Assembly: GCA_002402635.1 (NCBI GenBank)
Contig: DHGE01000178.1
Span: forward strand, 1 to 36,210
Direction of reading: 5' to 3'
DNA: 36,210 bases
Source: Deferribacterales bacterium UBA4806
GTDB taxonomy: Bacteria; Chrysiogenota; Deferribacteres; Deferribacterales; UBA228
Under the pieces are notes generated by a model. It was not told the origin of the DNA. It saw only the letters and a program-made list of their open reading frames with translations, and ran no database searches. Positions 22,723 through 31,102 of the stretch are shown here, in pieces (the first letter of the stretch is position 1; each line of letters begins with the position of its first letter). Both the position numbers and the translations under genes were made by a program.

Positions 22723-24087
22723 ATGAACTACATTGATACATCAATATTTGAATTATTTGAAATTGGTCCTGGTCCATCAAGTTCGCATACTATAGGGCCT
22801 ATTAAGGCTGCTAATAATTTCATAAATTGTTTAAAAGAATTACCTATTAAATTAATAAAAGAAATCACTAAAATTGAAGTATATCTTTATGGCTCATTAT
22901 CAACAACTGGTATGGGCCATGGCACTCATAAAGCAATTTTAGCAGGTTTGTTAGGATATTTGCCTCCTAATATAGATACAGCATTTTTTAGAGCACTTTT
23001 TAATGATTTAACAGAAAATTATTTTTTAACAATTGATAATATTTCTATCAAATTTAACTTTAATAATATTCATTTTAAACATTCACAATACAATTCCCCT
23101 TATCAAAATACGCTTATATTTAAAGCTTATTCAAAAGAACAGATAATTTTTGAAAGAGAATATTATTCCATAGGCGGTGGCTTTATAAAATATAAAGGCG
23201 AGTTAGAAACTTCCAAAAAAATACCATTACATTTTTTTAGCAATATGAATGAATTGAAAATATTAGTAAATGAAAAGAACAAAAGTATTCCTGAAATAAT
23301 ATTAGAAAATGAAATAAATATTTCTCAATTAAATAAAAAGGAAATTTATAAAAAATTATATGAAATAGTTGAAGTTATGTTTAATTCAGTAAATAATGGA
23401 TTACAAAAGGAAGGGATATTACCAGGTTCAATAAAACTGCAAAGGAAAGCATTATTAATCTATAAAGGGGCTTTAATGCAAAGGAAAGCTTTATTTAGAA
23501 ATATGGGGATATTAAATGCATATGCTTTTGCCACTTCAGAGGAAAATGCCGACAGCGAAATAATAGTTACAGCTCCCACTTCAGGGTCATGCGGTATCAT
23601 TCCAGCTATTATTTACTACTTACACTATAATAGAAAGATAAATCTAAATAAAATTGTATGTGGACTATTAACTGCTGCAGCTATAGGTCTCATTATAAAG
23701 CAAAATGCAAGTCTTTCTGGAGCAGAAGTTGGATGTCAGGGAGAAATTGGAGTGGCGTCAGCTATGGCGGCGGCTCTTCTCTGCCAGGTCTATCAAAAAT
23801 CAGCCAAAATAATTGAAAATGCAGCTGAAATTGCACTGGAGCATCATTTAGGGTTGACCTGTGACCCCATAGGTGGTTATGTTCAGATTCCATGTATTGA
23901 AAGAAATGCAGTTGGAGCAATTAAAGCTTATAATGCCTTTGTAATTGCTTCTTTAGTTAGGCAAGATATGCACAAAGTATCTCTAGATAGCACAATTAAA
24001 AGTATGTATGAGACTGGTAAGGATATGTTAAAAAAATATAAAGAAACTGCTAGAGGTGGCCTTGCAGTATGCTTTATAAATTGTTAA
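22723..24087 (+). CDS. sdaA: L-serine ammonia-lyase (iron-sulfur L-serine dehydratase)
   Basis: A 454-residue single-chain enzyme that converts L-serine to pyruvate and ammonia with an oxygen-labile 4Fe-4S cluster. The N-terminal beta domain has the signature ELFEIGPGPSSSHTIGP (10-26). The cluster ligands are Cys338 (GCQGE), Cys380 (LTCDP) and Cys391 (IPCIERN), with the family spacing of about 41 and 10 residues. APTSGSCGIIPA at 284-295 is the catalytic-domain signature. It follows the YdfG-like gene by 17 bases, with only a weak ribosome site. The product would feed pyruvate in anaerobic or microaerobic growth. Confidence 0.96.
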   Translation: MNYIDTSIFELFEIGPGPSSSHTIGPIKAANNFINCLKELPIKLIKEITKIEVYLYGSLSTTGMGHGTHKAILAGLLGYLPPNIDTAFFRALFNDLTENYFLTIDNISIKFNFNNIHFKHSQYNSPYQNTLIFKAYSKEQIIFEREYYSIGGGFIKYKGELETSKKIPLHFFSNMNELKILVNEKNKSIPEIILENEINISQLNKKEIYKKLYEIVEVMFNSVNNGLQKEGILPGSIKLQRKALLIYKGALMQRKALFRNMGILNAYAFATSEENADSEIIVTAPTSGSCGIIPAIIYYLHYNRKINLNKIVCGLLTAAAIGLIIKQNASLSGAEVGCQGEIGVASAMAAALLCQVYQKSAKIIENAAEIALEHHLGLTCDPIGGYVQIPCIERNAVGAIKAYNAFVIASLVRQDMHKVSLDSTIKSMYETGKDMLKKYKETARGGLAVCFINC

Positions 24088-24204
24088 TTTGCTGGAAACA
24101 AATATAAATTAGCCTGTAATTTATGTAATGTATATAAAATTAATCCATTATTACAACTAATAGATAGTTTTCTTGGAATTATTTTTTAATTCATTATAAA
24201 TTTT

Positions 24205-25509
24205 TTATTTTCTTTTTTTTCTTTTTTTCTTAGTTTTTATATTGCTAAGAGCAGATTCTAAACCTTCGGAAAGTGTTCCTTTTGTTGTAAAGTCAAATTT
24301 AATACCAATACGGACAAGATTTTTTGCAGTTTTTGCAGAAATTCCTGTTAAAATAGCTTCCGCTCCAATTAATTTAATTGATTCCATTGTTTTTATCAAA
24401 TTATCAGCTACTGCAGAATCTATATTAGATACTCCTGTTATATCTATAATACCAATTTTACCTCTTACAGATTCTAATGTAGAAAGTATTGCTTCCATTG
24501 CATCTAAGGCCCTTTCACTGGTGAGTTTACCAATTAGAGGCATTACAACAATTCCTTCCATTACTTCAATTGCTGGAGTTGCTAGTTCCTTTATTAAATT
24601 TTTCAATTCTATATCGGTTTTTTCCAGATGATCCATAACCATATTTAGTGTTTCAGATGTTAGTCTAACATCATCTAACTCATAGTTAGTTTCAACCCTG
24701 TGTTTATAATCGCCTGAAGCAATAGCTTCTGCGACAATAAGGACTTCCTCTACTGCTTTTTTATATTCTTTCTCAGCTTTACGTTTTGCTGTTACATCTA
24801 GCGCTGTATATAAAACTCCTTTTCCGCTTGCAAAGGGAACTTGGAAAGCAGAATGTACAAAAAGACTACCATCTTTCTTTTTTCCAGGAATATCAATAAA
24901 ATCATCGGCTTCTCGGCGTTCTTCAATTGTCCATTTTTTAAATTTATCAAGAGCTTTTATTGTTTCCTCAGTTGTAAATGGTTGATTACGTAGTGTTTTA
25001 CCTAGTAACATTTCTCTAGGATAACCAGTGTCTTTTTCAAAGGCTCTGTTTACTTTAATCCATTTAGCATTCTCATCGGTTAAGACCATAGCAGCCCTTG
25101 AATTTTCGAATATAAAGTTTAATTCTTCCTCTCTATTCTTGATTTCAGATATATCTGTTGCTGTTGCAATAATATATTTATTCCCGTTAACCTCAAATAA
25201 CTTAAAATTCAAAAGTACAGGTAAATTTGTATTATCATTTCTTATAGTTGTTGCTTCACATGAAGAATACCCTTCGTTCAGACATTTTTTAATAGCTGTT
25301 TTGATTTTATTGGTATCTGAAGGAATGTATATATTTTCTATTGTTAAGCCAATTGCTTTTTCCCTAGAGATTTTATAAAAATCTTCAAAGGCTTTGTTTA
25401 TATTTATTCTTTTACCTTCATTGTCACTGACAGACATTGGTATGGGCACATTCATAAGTGCAGTTTGATAAAAATTGGATATTTCTTTGTCTTTTTTATT
25501 AGTTGTCAT
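24205..25509 (-). CDS. PAS-PAS-STAS sensor, RsbR-like stressosome-type regulator
   Basis: A 434-residue soluble regulator. The ATG at 25509 is preferred over the one at 25521 because GGAGG lies seven bases before it. PAS 1 spans about 10-120, PAS 2 about 125-243 (with NRAFEKDTGYPREMLLGKT), then a HAMP-like helix pair (250-300) and a STAS domain (303-425). The STAS core has IIDITGVSNIDSAVADNL (354-371) and AILTGIS (385-391); Ser365 and Thr388 align with the phosphorylated Ser/Thr positions of RsbR and RsbS. The tail is a basic KKKRKKRK. RsbR proteins usually sit with rsbS, rsbT and rsbX; none is adjacent, so partners must be elsewhere or the protein acts alone. It is convergent with sdaA. Confidence 0.88.
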   Translation of the reverse strand: MTTNKKDKEISNFYQTALMNVPIPMSVSDNEGKRININKAFEDFYKISREKAIGLTIENIYIPSDTNKIKTAIKKCLNEGYSSCEATTIRNDNTNLPVLLNFKLFEVNGNKYIIATATDISEIKNREEELNFIFENSRAAMVLTDENAKWIKVNRAFEKDTGYPREMLLGKTLRNQPFTTEETIKALDKFKKWTIEERREADDFIDIPGKKKDGSLFVHSAFQVPFASGKGVLYTALDVTAKRKAEKEYKKAVEEVLIVAEAIASGDYKHRVETNYELDDVRLTSETLNMVMDHLEKTDIELKNLIKELATPAIEVMEGIVVMPLIGKLTSERALDAMEAILSTLESVRGKIGIIDITGVSNIDSAVADNLIKTMESIKLIGAEAILTGISAKTAKNLVRIGIKFDFTTKGTLSEGLESALSNIKTKKKRKKRK

Positions 25510-25772
25510 ATCAACCTCCATTTAATTATAAAATAATATTATATAAATAATAAATAATCAATAGTGGTTAGTATGATTAAAATAAAAATAATAGATTATA
25601 TGTTTATATAATAAAAACATGTTTGAATAAAAAATCGCTGTATAAATGTTTAATCATAACAATTATGTAAATAATATCATTAAAAATCATATATCCAAAT
25701 ATATATATACAAGGATAAATTACTTTAAAATTATTTTTTATAGAAAAGGATAATGTTTTAAGTGTTTAACAT

Positions 25773-28598
25773 TTATTTTAAATTTATTATATCCATAACA
25801 TAGGACCAATTAACCGGAATTTTTATAATTGATGCCTCTACTGGAGCATATAGGTATTTGTTTTTTATTCCAAAGAGCAAAAGGTCTTTTGTAATTTCAA
25901 CATCTTTTTTACAATACTCAGCTATTAAATCTATTTTTCCCTCATTATACCATTTTAATGCTAATAGACCATTGCCAGATTTTTTTGTTGATAGTGTGGC
26001 ATTGGCAAGCTTTTCTAAAGAAAACCTCCTGCCAGTAATAATCTTAATATCTGAAAAAATATCTAATTTTGCAATATATTCTAAATTAAGTTTTTGATAA
26101 CCTGATAGAACTTTTAAATCAAAATGAATTATATTAAAACCTATAATAATTTTTGCATTTTCAAGCATTTCTATAAAATTACTAATCTCATTTTCTAAAA
26201 AAACAGAATATTTGTTATCTGTAAAATCATATGCTACAGCAACTGATATGCCCATAGCATGAGCATTTTTAAACCCACCCACTTCAAGGGAGGAGTATTT
26301 AGTCTCTAAATCAAACACAATTATACCGCCTTTTTTCTTGTTGTTTTTTAATGGGAGTTGTGTGTGATGTTTTTCGTTTTTAACAAGCAGTTTATTAAAT
26401 AATTCTATGCAACCTTTTTTATCTAAGGGGTAGTTTCCAGATCCACATTTGGGAGAGTATATGCATGATGGACATCCATCAAGGCATTTACAGCCTTTTA
26501 CATTTTCTGCAGTTTTATTTATTAAGTCTTCAGTAATATCATAGACTCTATTTGTAAGGCCGATACCTCCTGCGTAGCCATCATAAATAAATATGGCGGG
26601 TGTTGATAATTGGGGATGCACTGGGTAAGAAATGCCTCCAATATCCGACCTATCACATAGTAGAAATGTTGGAATTAAGGAAATGAGAGCATGCTCTAAA
26701 GCATGGATACTACCCATAGGATTTAATTTATTTAACTTTAAATCATTAAGAATATTCTCATTTATAATTATGCAGATACCTTTTGTTATAAATGAAATGG
26801 GTTCTTTTAAAAGTTCTATATCCTGTACCTTTTCGCTAGTTTTTGTTGATATTTTCCTGTATCCTTTCAAAGTCTCAGTAACTTTTAATTCAAGAGACAT
26901 TACTTTAATATTTAAGAATGTTTTTTCTTTAAATGTTTTTAGTATTAATGTTTCTTTATTTAATAAAGGTAATGTGTAATAATCTGGACTTGCAGGTACA
27001 ACATATACTTCTCTTTTTACTTTATCAATTTTTTTAACAATAAAAGTAGCTCCTCTGTGAATATAAATTGCGCCTTCATGCATTTCAGAATATATTCTTC
27101 TTGATGAGTTTGTGCCCAAAAGTATGTTGTTGCATATTATATTATAGGTATCACCAGTTTGCCTAAGATCAATGTCCTTATAGGGATATTTTTTTAAACT
27201 GAATAGCTTGGTGCCTTCAGCATTGTAAAAAAGCTCATTATTTTCAATAAGCTCTAACATCTCTTCATTAAAAGTTTGGTAATATTCTTCATTGACCTTT
27301 ATGGGTTCTTCAAAGCATGCGCAATGAATATGCTTTTTATTTATTTCTTTATTCTCCCTGTCAACTGTTATTTCTTCAAATTTGCTACCTAACAGTAACT
27401 CCGGATTTTTTACATAATATTGATCTAATGCATCTTGCCCTGCAATTAAGATAATAAGGCTATCATTTAATTTTCTGCCCGATCTGCCAGCTCTTTGCCA
27501 TAAGTTTATAAGTGAGCCAGGATAACCAACCAAAATTGTTGAATCAATGCCCCCGATATCAATGCCTAATTCAAAAGCTGATGTTGCAATAACAGCTTTA
27601 ATTTCATTATTTAAAAATTTTTTTTCAATTTCCCTCCTCTCAGTTGGTAAAAAACCTGCTCTGTAGGAAGATACAAGATTTCTTAAGGTAATATCTTGTC
27701 TTAATATGCTTGCATATATATTTTCGGTTTCACGGCGAGATTTTGTAAAACAGATTGTTTTTATTCCTTGATCTATATTTATTTTTAATAAGGTTGCTGC
27801 AATTTTTGAGGGAGAATTGTCTGGATTTATTAAAATAAAATACTTTTTACCGCGTGGCGCACCACTTTCATTAATATGAACAAAATTTTTACCCAGTAAA
27901 TTTTCTGCAAAAGTTTTTGCATTGCCTATAGTTGCAGATGAAGTAATATATTGGATATTTTTGAAAAGCCTTGAGAATCGTTGAAAAAGGTTATATATAT
28001 GGCTTCCAAAAATTCCCCTGTAAATATGCAATTCATCCATGACTATGTATTTTAATGTAGATAAAAAATTAGACCATTCAGGCAAATGAGAAAGAATAGT
28101 GTAATTAAATATATCTACATTGGATATTATTATATTTGGTGGGTTTAATAATATTGTTCTACGCCTTTTTTTATCAGTATCTCCATCTATAATTTCAATA
28201 GATATTTTTTTTTCTAGGTTAGTATCCCTAATAAATTCTTCTAATTGCCTTTTTTGGTCAAATCCCAGAGCTTTTATAGGAAATAAATATAAACCATGGA
28301 TTAGTTTGTTTTTACAAATATCTTCAACTACAGGTAGATTATAACACAAAGTTTTTCCAGATGCTGTGGGTGTTGTTATTACAACATTGTTGCCTTTTTT
28401 GATATTTTCATATGCTTCAAATTGATGTGTATATAGCTTATCAATAGAATTGGTAAGTAGAACTTCTTTTGCTAAGGGAGAGTCTAAAGAATCAACTGGG
28501 ACATAGGAACCATCAAAGGCCTTTATTTCACTTTCATATACAATGTAATTGCTAAAATTGCTACGTTTTAAATAATTAACTACGTTTTTGATCATCAA
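25773..28598 (-). CDS. MrfA/YprA-like DEAD/DEAH helicase fused to a MrfB/YprB-like DEDD exonuclease
   Basis: A 941-residue DNA repair-type protein in three parts. Residues 55-400 form a superfamily 2 helicase with Walker A TPTASGKT (76-83), DELH (188-191), SAT (221-223) and QRAGRSGR (368-375). Residues 500-735 are the DUF1998/zinc module typical of YprA/MrfA, with Cys703, Cys705, Cys709, Cys712 and Cys718 (CKCLDGCPSC, then KC). Residues 755-920 form an RNase H-like DEDD exonuclease: Asp763 and Glu765 (VFDLET), Asp827 (HFDLKV), and Tyr895 with Asp899 (EYCKKDVE), the DEDDy arrangement. In Bacillus subtilis, separate mrfA and mrfB act together in mitomycin C repair; here both activities are on one chain. 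It lies 8 bases after the DUF2892 gene, at the 3' end of the MCE transport run, with no clear ribosome site. Confidence 0.9.
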   Translation of the reverse strand: MMIKNVVNYLKRSNFSNYIVYESEIKAFDGSYVPVDSLDSPLAKEVLLTNSIDKLYTHQFEAYENIKKGNNVVITTPTASGKTLCYNLPVVEDICKNKLIHGLYLFPIKALGFDQKRQLEEFIRDTNLEKKISIEIIDGDTDKKRRRTILLNPPNIIISNVDIFNYTILSHLPEWSNFLSTLKYIVMDELHIYRGIFGSHIYNLFQRFSRLFKNIQYITSSATIGNAKTFAENLLGKNFVHINESGAPRGKKYFILINPDNSPSKIAATLLKINIDQGIKTICFTKSRRETENIYASILRQDITLRNLVSSYRAGFLPTERREIEKKFLNNEIKAVIATSAFELGIDIGGIDSTILVGYPGSLINLWQRAGRSGRKLNDSLIILIAGQDALDQYYVKNPELLLGSKFEEITVDRENKEINKKHIHCACFEEPIKVNEEYYQTFNEEMLELIENNELFYNAEGTKLFSLKKYPYKDIDLRQTGDTYNIICNNILLGTNSSRRIYSEMHEGAIYIHRGATFIVKKIDKVKREVYVVPASPDYYTLPLLNKETLILKTFKEKTFLNIKVMSLELKVTETLKGYRKISTKTSEKVQDIELLKEPISFITKGICIIINENILNDLKLNKLNPMGSIHALEHALISLIPTFLLCDRSDIGGISYPVHPQLSTPAIFIYDGYAGGIGLTNRVYDITEDLINKTAENVKGCKCLDGCPSCIYSPKCGSGNYPLDKKGCIELFNKLLVKNEKHHTQLPLKNNKKKGGIIVFDLETKYSSLEVGGFKNAHAMGISVAVAYDFTDNKYSVFLENEISNFIEMLENAKIIIGFNIIHFDLKVLSGYQKLNLEYIAKLDIFSDIKIITGRRFSLEKLANATLSTKKSGNGLLALKWYNEGKIDLIAEYCKKDVEITKDLLLFGIKNKYLYAPVEASIIKIPVNWSYVMDIINLK

Positions 28599-28606
28599 TA
28601 CAAATA

Positions 28607-28807
28607 CTATTTATTAATATCATCTAAGTTTTTGCATGTTGATATATTTAAATATTTATATAAAGGACAAAAAGAATATATAGCAGTAATAATAGGTATA
28701 AAACCTAATAAGCCCCACCATGATCTAAAAAAAATAGATAATATAATTATAATCAAGCCAGCTATTGTCCTAAAGCGCTTATCATTTTTGCCAATATTTT
28801 TCTTCAT
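28607..28807 (-). CDS. DUF2892 (YgaP-membrane-segment-like) small inner-membrane protein
   Basis: A 66-residue protein with two short hydrophobic segments. It follows the DUF2892 pattern: KKNIGKNDKRFRTIAGLII at the start, WWGLLGFIPIITAIYSFCPLY in the middle and LNISTC near the end. In other bacteria the domain occurs alone or attached to rhodanese (YgaP). Cys47 and Cys58 are conserved-looking. Function is unknown. It sits between the auxiliary lipoprotein (16-base gap) and the helicase (8-base gap), so it is part of the same run. An opposite-strand frame in the same place is a shadow. Confidence 0.85.
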   Translation of the reverse strand: MKKNIGKNDKRFRTIAGLIIIILSIFFRSWWGLLGFIPIITAIYSFCPLYKYLNISTCKNLDDINK

Positions 28808-28823
28808 TCTTATTTTCTAAATT

Positions 28824-29438
28824 CTAATAAGTATCAATTTGTTTATACATGGCATTATAGAGGTCTTCTAGGACTTCTTTAGATACTTCCTGTATGTTTT
28901 TATCCATTGAATTTATAAATCCACTGGTACTCAAATCATTAGTAGAATTGTTTTTGTTATAGTTTTTTGTGAATATTAAGTCATAGGTGTTCATTATTTT
29001 GTTATACCAATATAAATTAACACTCATATTCAAATAGCTTGTTAATATCCCATTATTAATTTTTCCATAAAATTCATAAATATGACCTTTTATTTTGAAA
29101 TCTTTTGCATTTTTTAATGTGTTTATATCTGAAAAATTAAAATTTATATAATCTCTAATATATTCTGCTATAAATTCATTAGGTTTTACAATCCATCTAT
29201 TATAAAAATCGCTATTAATCTCATATTTATTACTACGGTAAATAAATTTATCGGTATCATATATCTTTGACATAGTGAAACCTTCAAAATCTACTTTAAT
29301 AGGTAATGGTTCTCTATCAAAGTGCTCGGGAATAAAAGAAATGATATAGTAATGTATCTTGGGCCTATCAGTATGTAATTTAACACATCCAGATAAAAAA
29401 ACTAAGATAATTAAAGAGCAAGTTAATATTTTTTTCAT
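28824..29438 (-). CDS. ABC-type transport auxiliary lipoprotein (PqiC/ABC_trans_aux-like)
   Basis: A 204-residue lipoprotein. The signal ends in the lipobox LSGC (Cys17 or 18 lipidated). The mature chain follows the auxiliary-component pattern: YYIISFIPEHF near 30, KIYDTDKFIYRSNKYEI near 58-74, then NRWIVKPNEFIAEYIRDYI. These proteins sit in the outer membrane or periplasm with MCE systems such as PqiABC and complete the lipid-carrying tunnel. It overlaps the MCE gene by four bases (ATGA). The absence of MlaA and MlaC supports a PqiC-type arrangement, not a classical MlaC shuttle. Confidence 0.85.
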   Translation of the reverse strand: MKKILTCSLIILVFLSGCVKLHTDRPKIHYYIISFIPEHFDREPLPIKVDFEGFTMSKIYDTDKFIYRSNKYEINSDFYNRWIVKPNEFIAEYIRDYINFNFSDINTLKNAKDFKIKGHIYEFYGKINNGILTSYLNMSVNLYWYNKIMNTYDLIFTKNYNKNNSTNDLSTSGFINSMDKNIQEVSKEVLEDLYNAMYKQIDTY

Positions 29439-30340
29439 TTTAATAAGCTCCTTTCTGGTGGATTTGAAAATATTAAAGATGGCTGATCTCTGAGTTCATT
29501 AATAAATTTGTCCATGCTATCTAAATTATATTCTAATTTCTTCATAATTGTAGTCAACTCTTTTGGCAGCTTTTCAATGTTTTCTTTATTTTTTTGTAAT
29601 AATGTTTTTCCTATTTCAGCAAAATCATTGAGATTGTTTGCAACTTTTTCCCATTCATTTAATAGCTTAGACAAATTATTTCTATTTTCTGTTATTGTTG
29701 CATCTAAGTTGTTGATGAGAGACTTTGTTTCAGTAAGTCTTATATCCATAGTTTTGAGCACACTATCTAATCTTTTAGATAATTGAGCAACTGGAATTTC
29801 TCCTAAAGCATCCTGAACAGTTTTAAGTAAGTTATTTATATTATCTGCCATTTTAGAAACACTAACTGATTTAAATTCTTTTGTAATCTCACTAAGACTT
29901 TGCATTATCTGGTCAATATCAGATCTCACTGTTGGAATAGTTTCATATTTTGTTATAAAATCAGGAATTAATATTCCAGTTTCCTCTTTATTTTCTATTA
30001 AATCACATTCAATATATATAAACCCAGTGATTCCGACGCTTTTTAGTTGAGCTACTGTATTTTTCGGTAGAGTGAAGTCTTTATTTATTTCCATTACAAC
30101 CTCTATGTATTTTGAATTTTCTGCTATACCGATACTTAACACTCTACCAATATTAATACCTCTATATTTAACTGATGAACCAATTTCTAATCCCTGAACT
30201 GATTCATCAAAATAAGCAGCATAAATGTTGCCTTTACTATAGAAGTGGCTTGTTGAGAGCCAAAATAAAGAAGCAAGCAATATAAATGTACCAGCAAGTA
30301 CGAAAATACCTACCCAAAGCTTTGTTGTGTTAGTTACCAT
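29435..30340 (-). CDS. mlaD: MCE-domain (MlaD-like) lipid-binding subunit
   Basis: A 301-residue periplasmic subunit anchored by one N-terminal transmembrane helix (about 8-29). The MCE domain spans about 38-115 and contains YFDESVQGLEIGSSVKYRGI and GFIYIECDL. Residues 125-280 are mostly helical with heptad-like spacing, and the end QPSLIFSNPPERS is a usual MCE tail. MlaD-type proteins form a hexameric ring that carries phospholipid between the ABC permease and the outer membrane. It overlaps mlaF by 11 bases and the lipoprotein by four. The long helical tail resembles single-MCE YebT-like or actinobacterial forms more than short E. coli MlaD. Confidence 0.92.
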   Translation of the reverse strand: MVTNTTKLWVGIFVLAGTFILLASLFWLSTSHFYSKGNIYAAYFDESVQGLEIGSSVKYRGINIGRVLSIGIAENSKYIEVVMEINKDFTLPKNTVAQLKSVGITGFIYIECDLIENKEETGILIPDFITKYETIPTVRSDIDQIMQSLSEITKEFKSVSVSKMADNINNLLKTVQDALGEIPVAQLSKRLDSVLKTMDIRLTETKSLINNLDATITENRNNLSKLLNEWEKVANNLNDFAEIGKTLLQKNKENIEKLPKELTTIMKKLEYNLDSMDKFINELRDQPSLIFSNPPERSLLK

Positions 30341-31100
30341 TTAGACCTTTCCTCTTTCTTTCAAAAAATTTAATTACTCTTTCATTTTTGTTTGTATTAT
30401 ATACATCTTGCGGGGAGCCTTCAGCAATAATAGTTTTGTCTACTTTATCTAGTAAAATTATTCTGTCAGTAATGCTAAAAACTGTTTCAATGTCATGTGT
30501 AATTAATATCATTGTTGTGTTGAGTGTCTTGTTTAATCGTTTTATTAATTCATCAATCTCAGTAGATGTGACAGGGTCCAGCCCTGAAGTTGGTTCATCT
30601 AAGAATAATATGGCAGGATTTAGTGCAATAGCTCTGGCAATTGATGCTCTTTTTTTCATACCACCACTTATATCAGATGGGTAATACTTTTCATAACCAT
30701 TTAAATCAACAAGAGATAATTTCCACCTGGCAATGTCTTGCGCAACGCTTTCATCAATTTTCTTATGTTCCATAATGGGTAGTGTTATGTTTTCTTCTAA
30801 AGTCATAGAAGCAAGGAGCGCTCCATATTGAAAGGCAACACCAATCTTATTTAAAAAAACATTATAACTCCGCTCTTTTATATCTTTTAAATTATTATTC
30901 TCTATCATAATATTTCCAGTATATGCATCAAGCAATCCTATTAAATGTTTTAAAAGAACTGTTTTTCCAGAACCACTGCCACCTATAATAGCAAAAATTT
31001 CACCTCTATAAACTGAAAAATTAATATCTTTTAATATTAATGTTTCACCAAACTGTATTTTTACATCTCTAACATCTATAATTTTGTCTTTTTCCATCAT
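30330..31100 (-). CDS. mlaF: MCE-system ABC ATPase (MlaF-like)
   Basis: A 256-residue cytoplasmic ATPase that powers the lipid exporter or importer. Walker A is GGSGSGKT (near 39-46), the Q-loop follows in GVAFQYGALL, the signature is ISGGMKKRASIARA (about 144-157) and Walker B is AILFLDEPTSGLDP. GGMKKR in the signature is typical of the MlaF clade. It lies two bases after the permease gene and overlaps the MCE gene. Start is an ATG pair at 31100; the exact one is uncertain by one codon. Confidence 0.95.
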   Translation of the reverse strand: MMEKDKIIDVRDVKIQFGETLILKDINFSVYRGEIFAIIGGSGSGKTVLLKHLIGLLDAYTGNIMIENNNLKDIKERSYNVFLNKIGVAFQYGALLASMTLEENITLPIMEHKKIDESVAQDIARWKLSLVDLNGYEKYYPSDISGGMKKRASIARAIALNPAILFLDEPTSGLDPVTSTEIDELIKRLNKTLNTTMILITHDIETVFSITDRIILLDKVDKTIIAEGSPQDVYNTNKNERVIKFFERKRKGLNGN

Positions 31101-31102
31101 AT

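Noticed and set aside
24205..24236. Poly-T/C run near the end of the STAS gene taken for a terminator
   Set aside because: It is the codon run for the basic KKKRKKRK tail and has no stem.
25510..25772. 263-base intergenic stretch upstream of the STAS gene, searched for an RNA or CRISPR
   Set aside because: Only AT-rich sequence with small chance palindromes (for example AAACATGTTT near 25616); no repeat units, no structured G/C helix and no open frame of note.
28632..28820. Plus-strand 62-residue frame opposite the DUF2892 gene
   Set aside because: Shadow of a recognisable minus-strand family member; no ribosome site.
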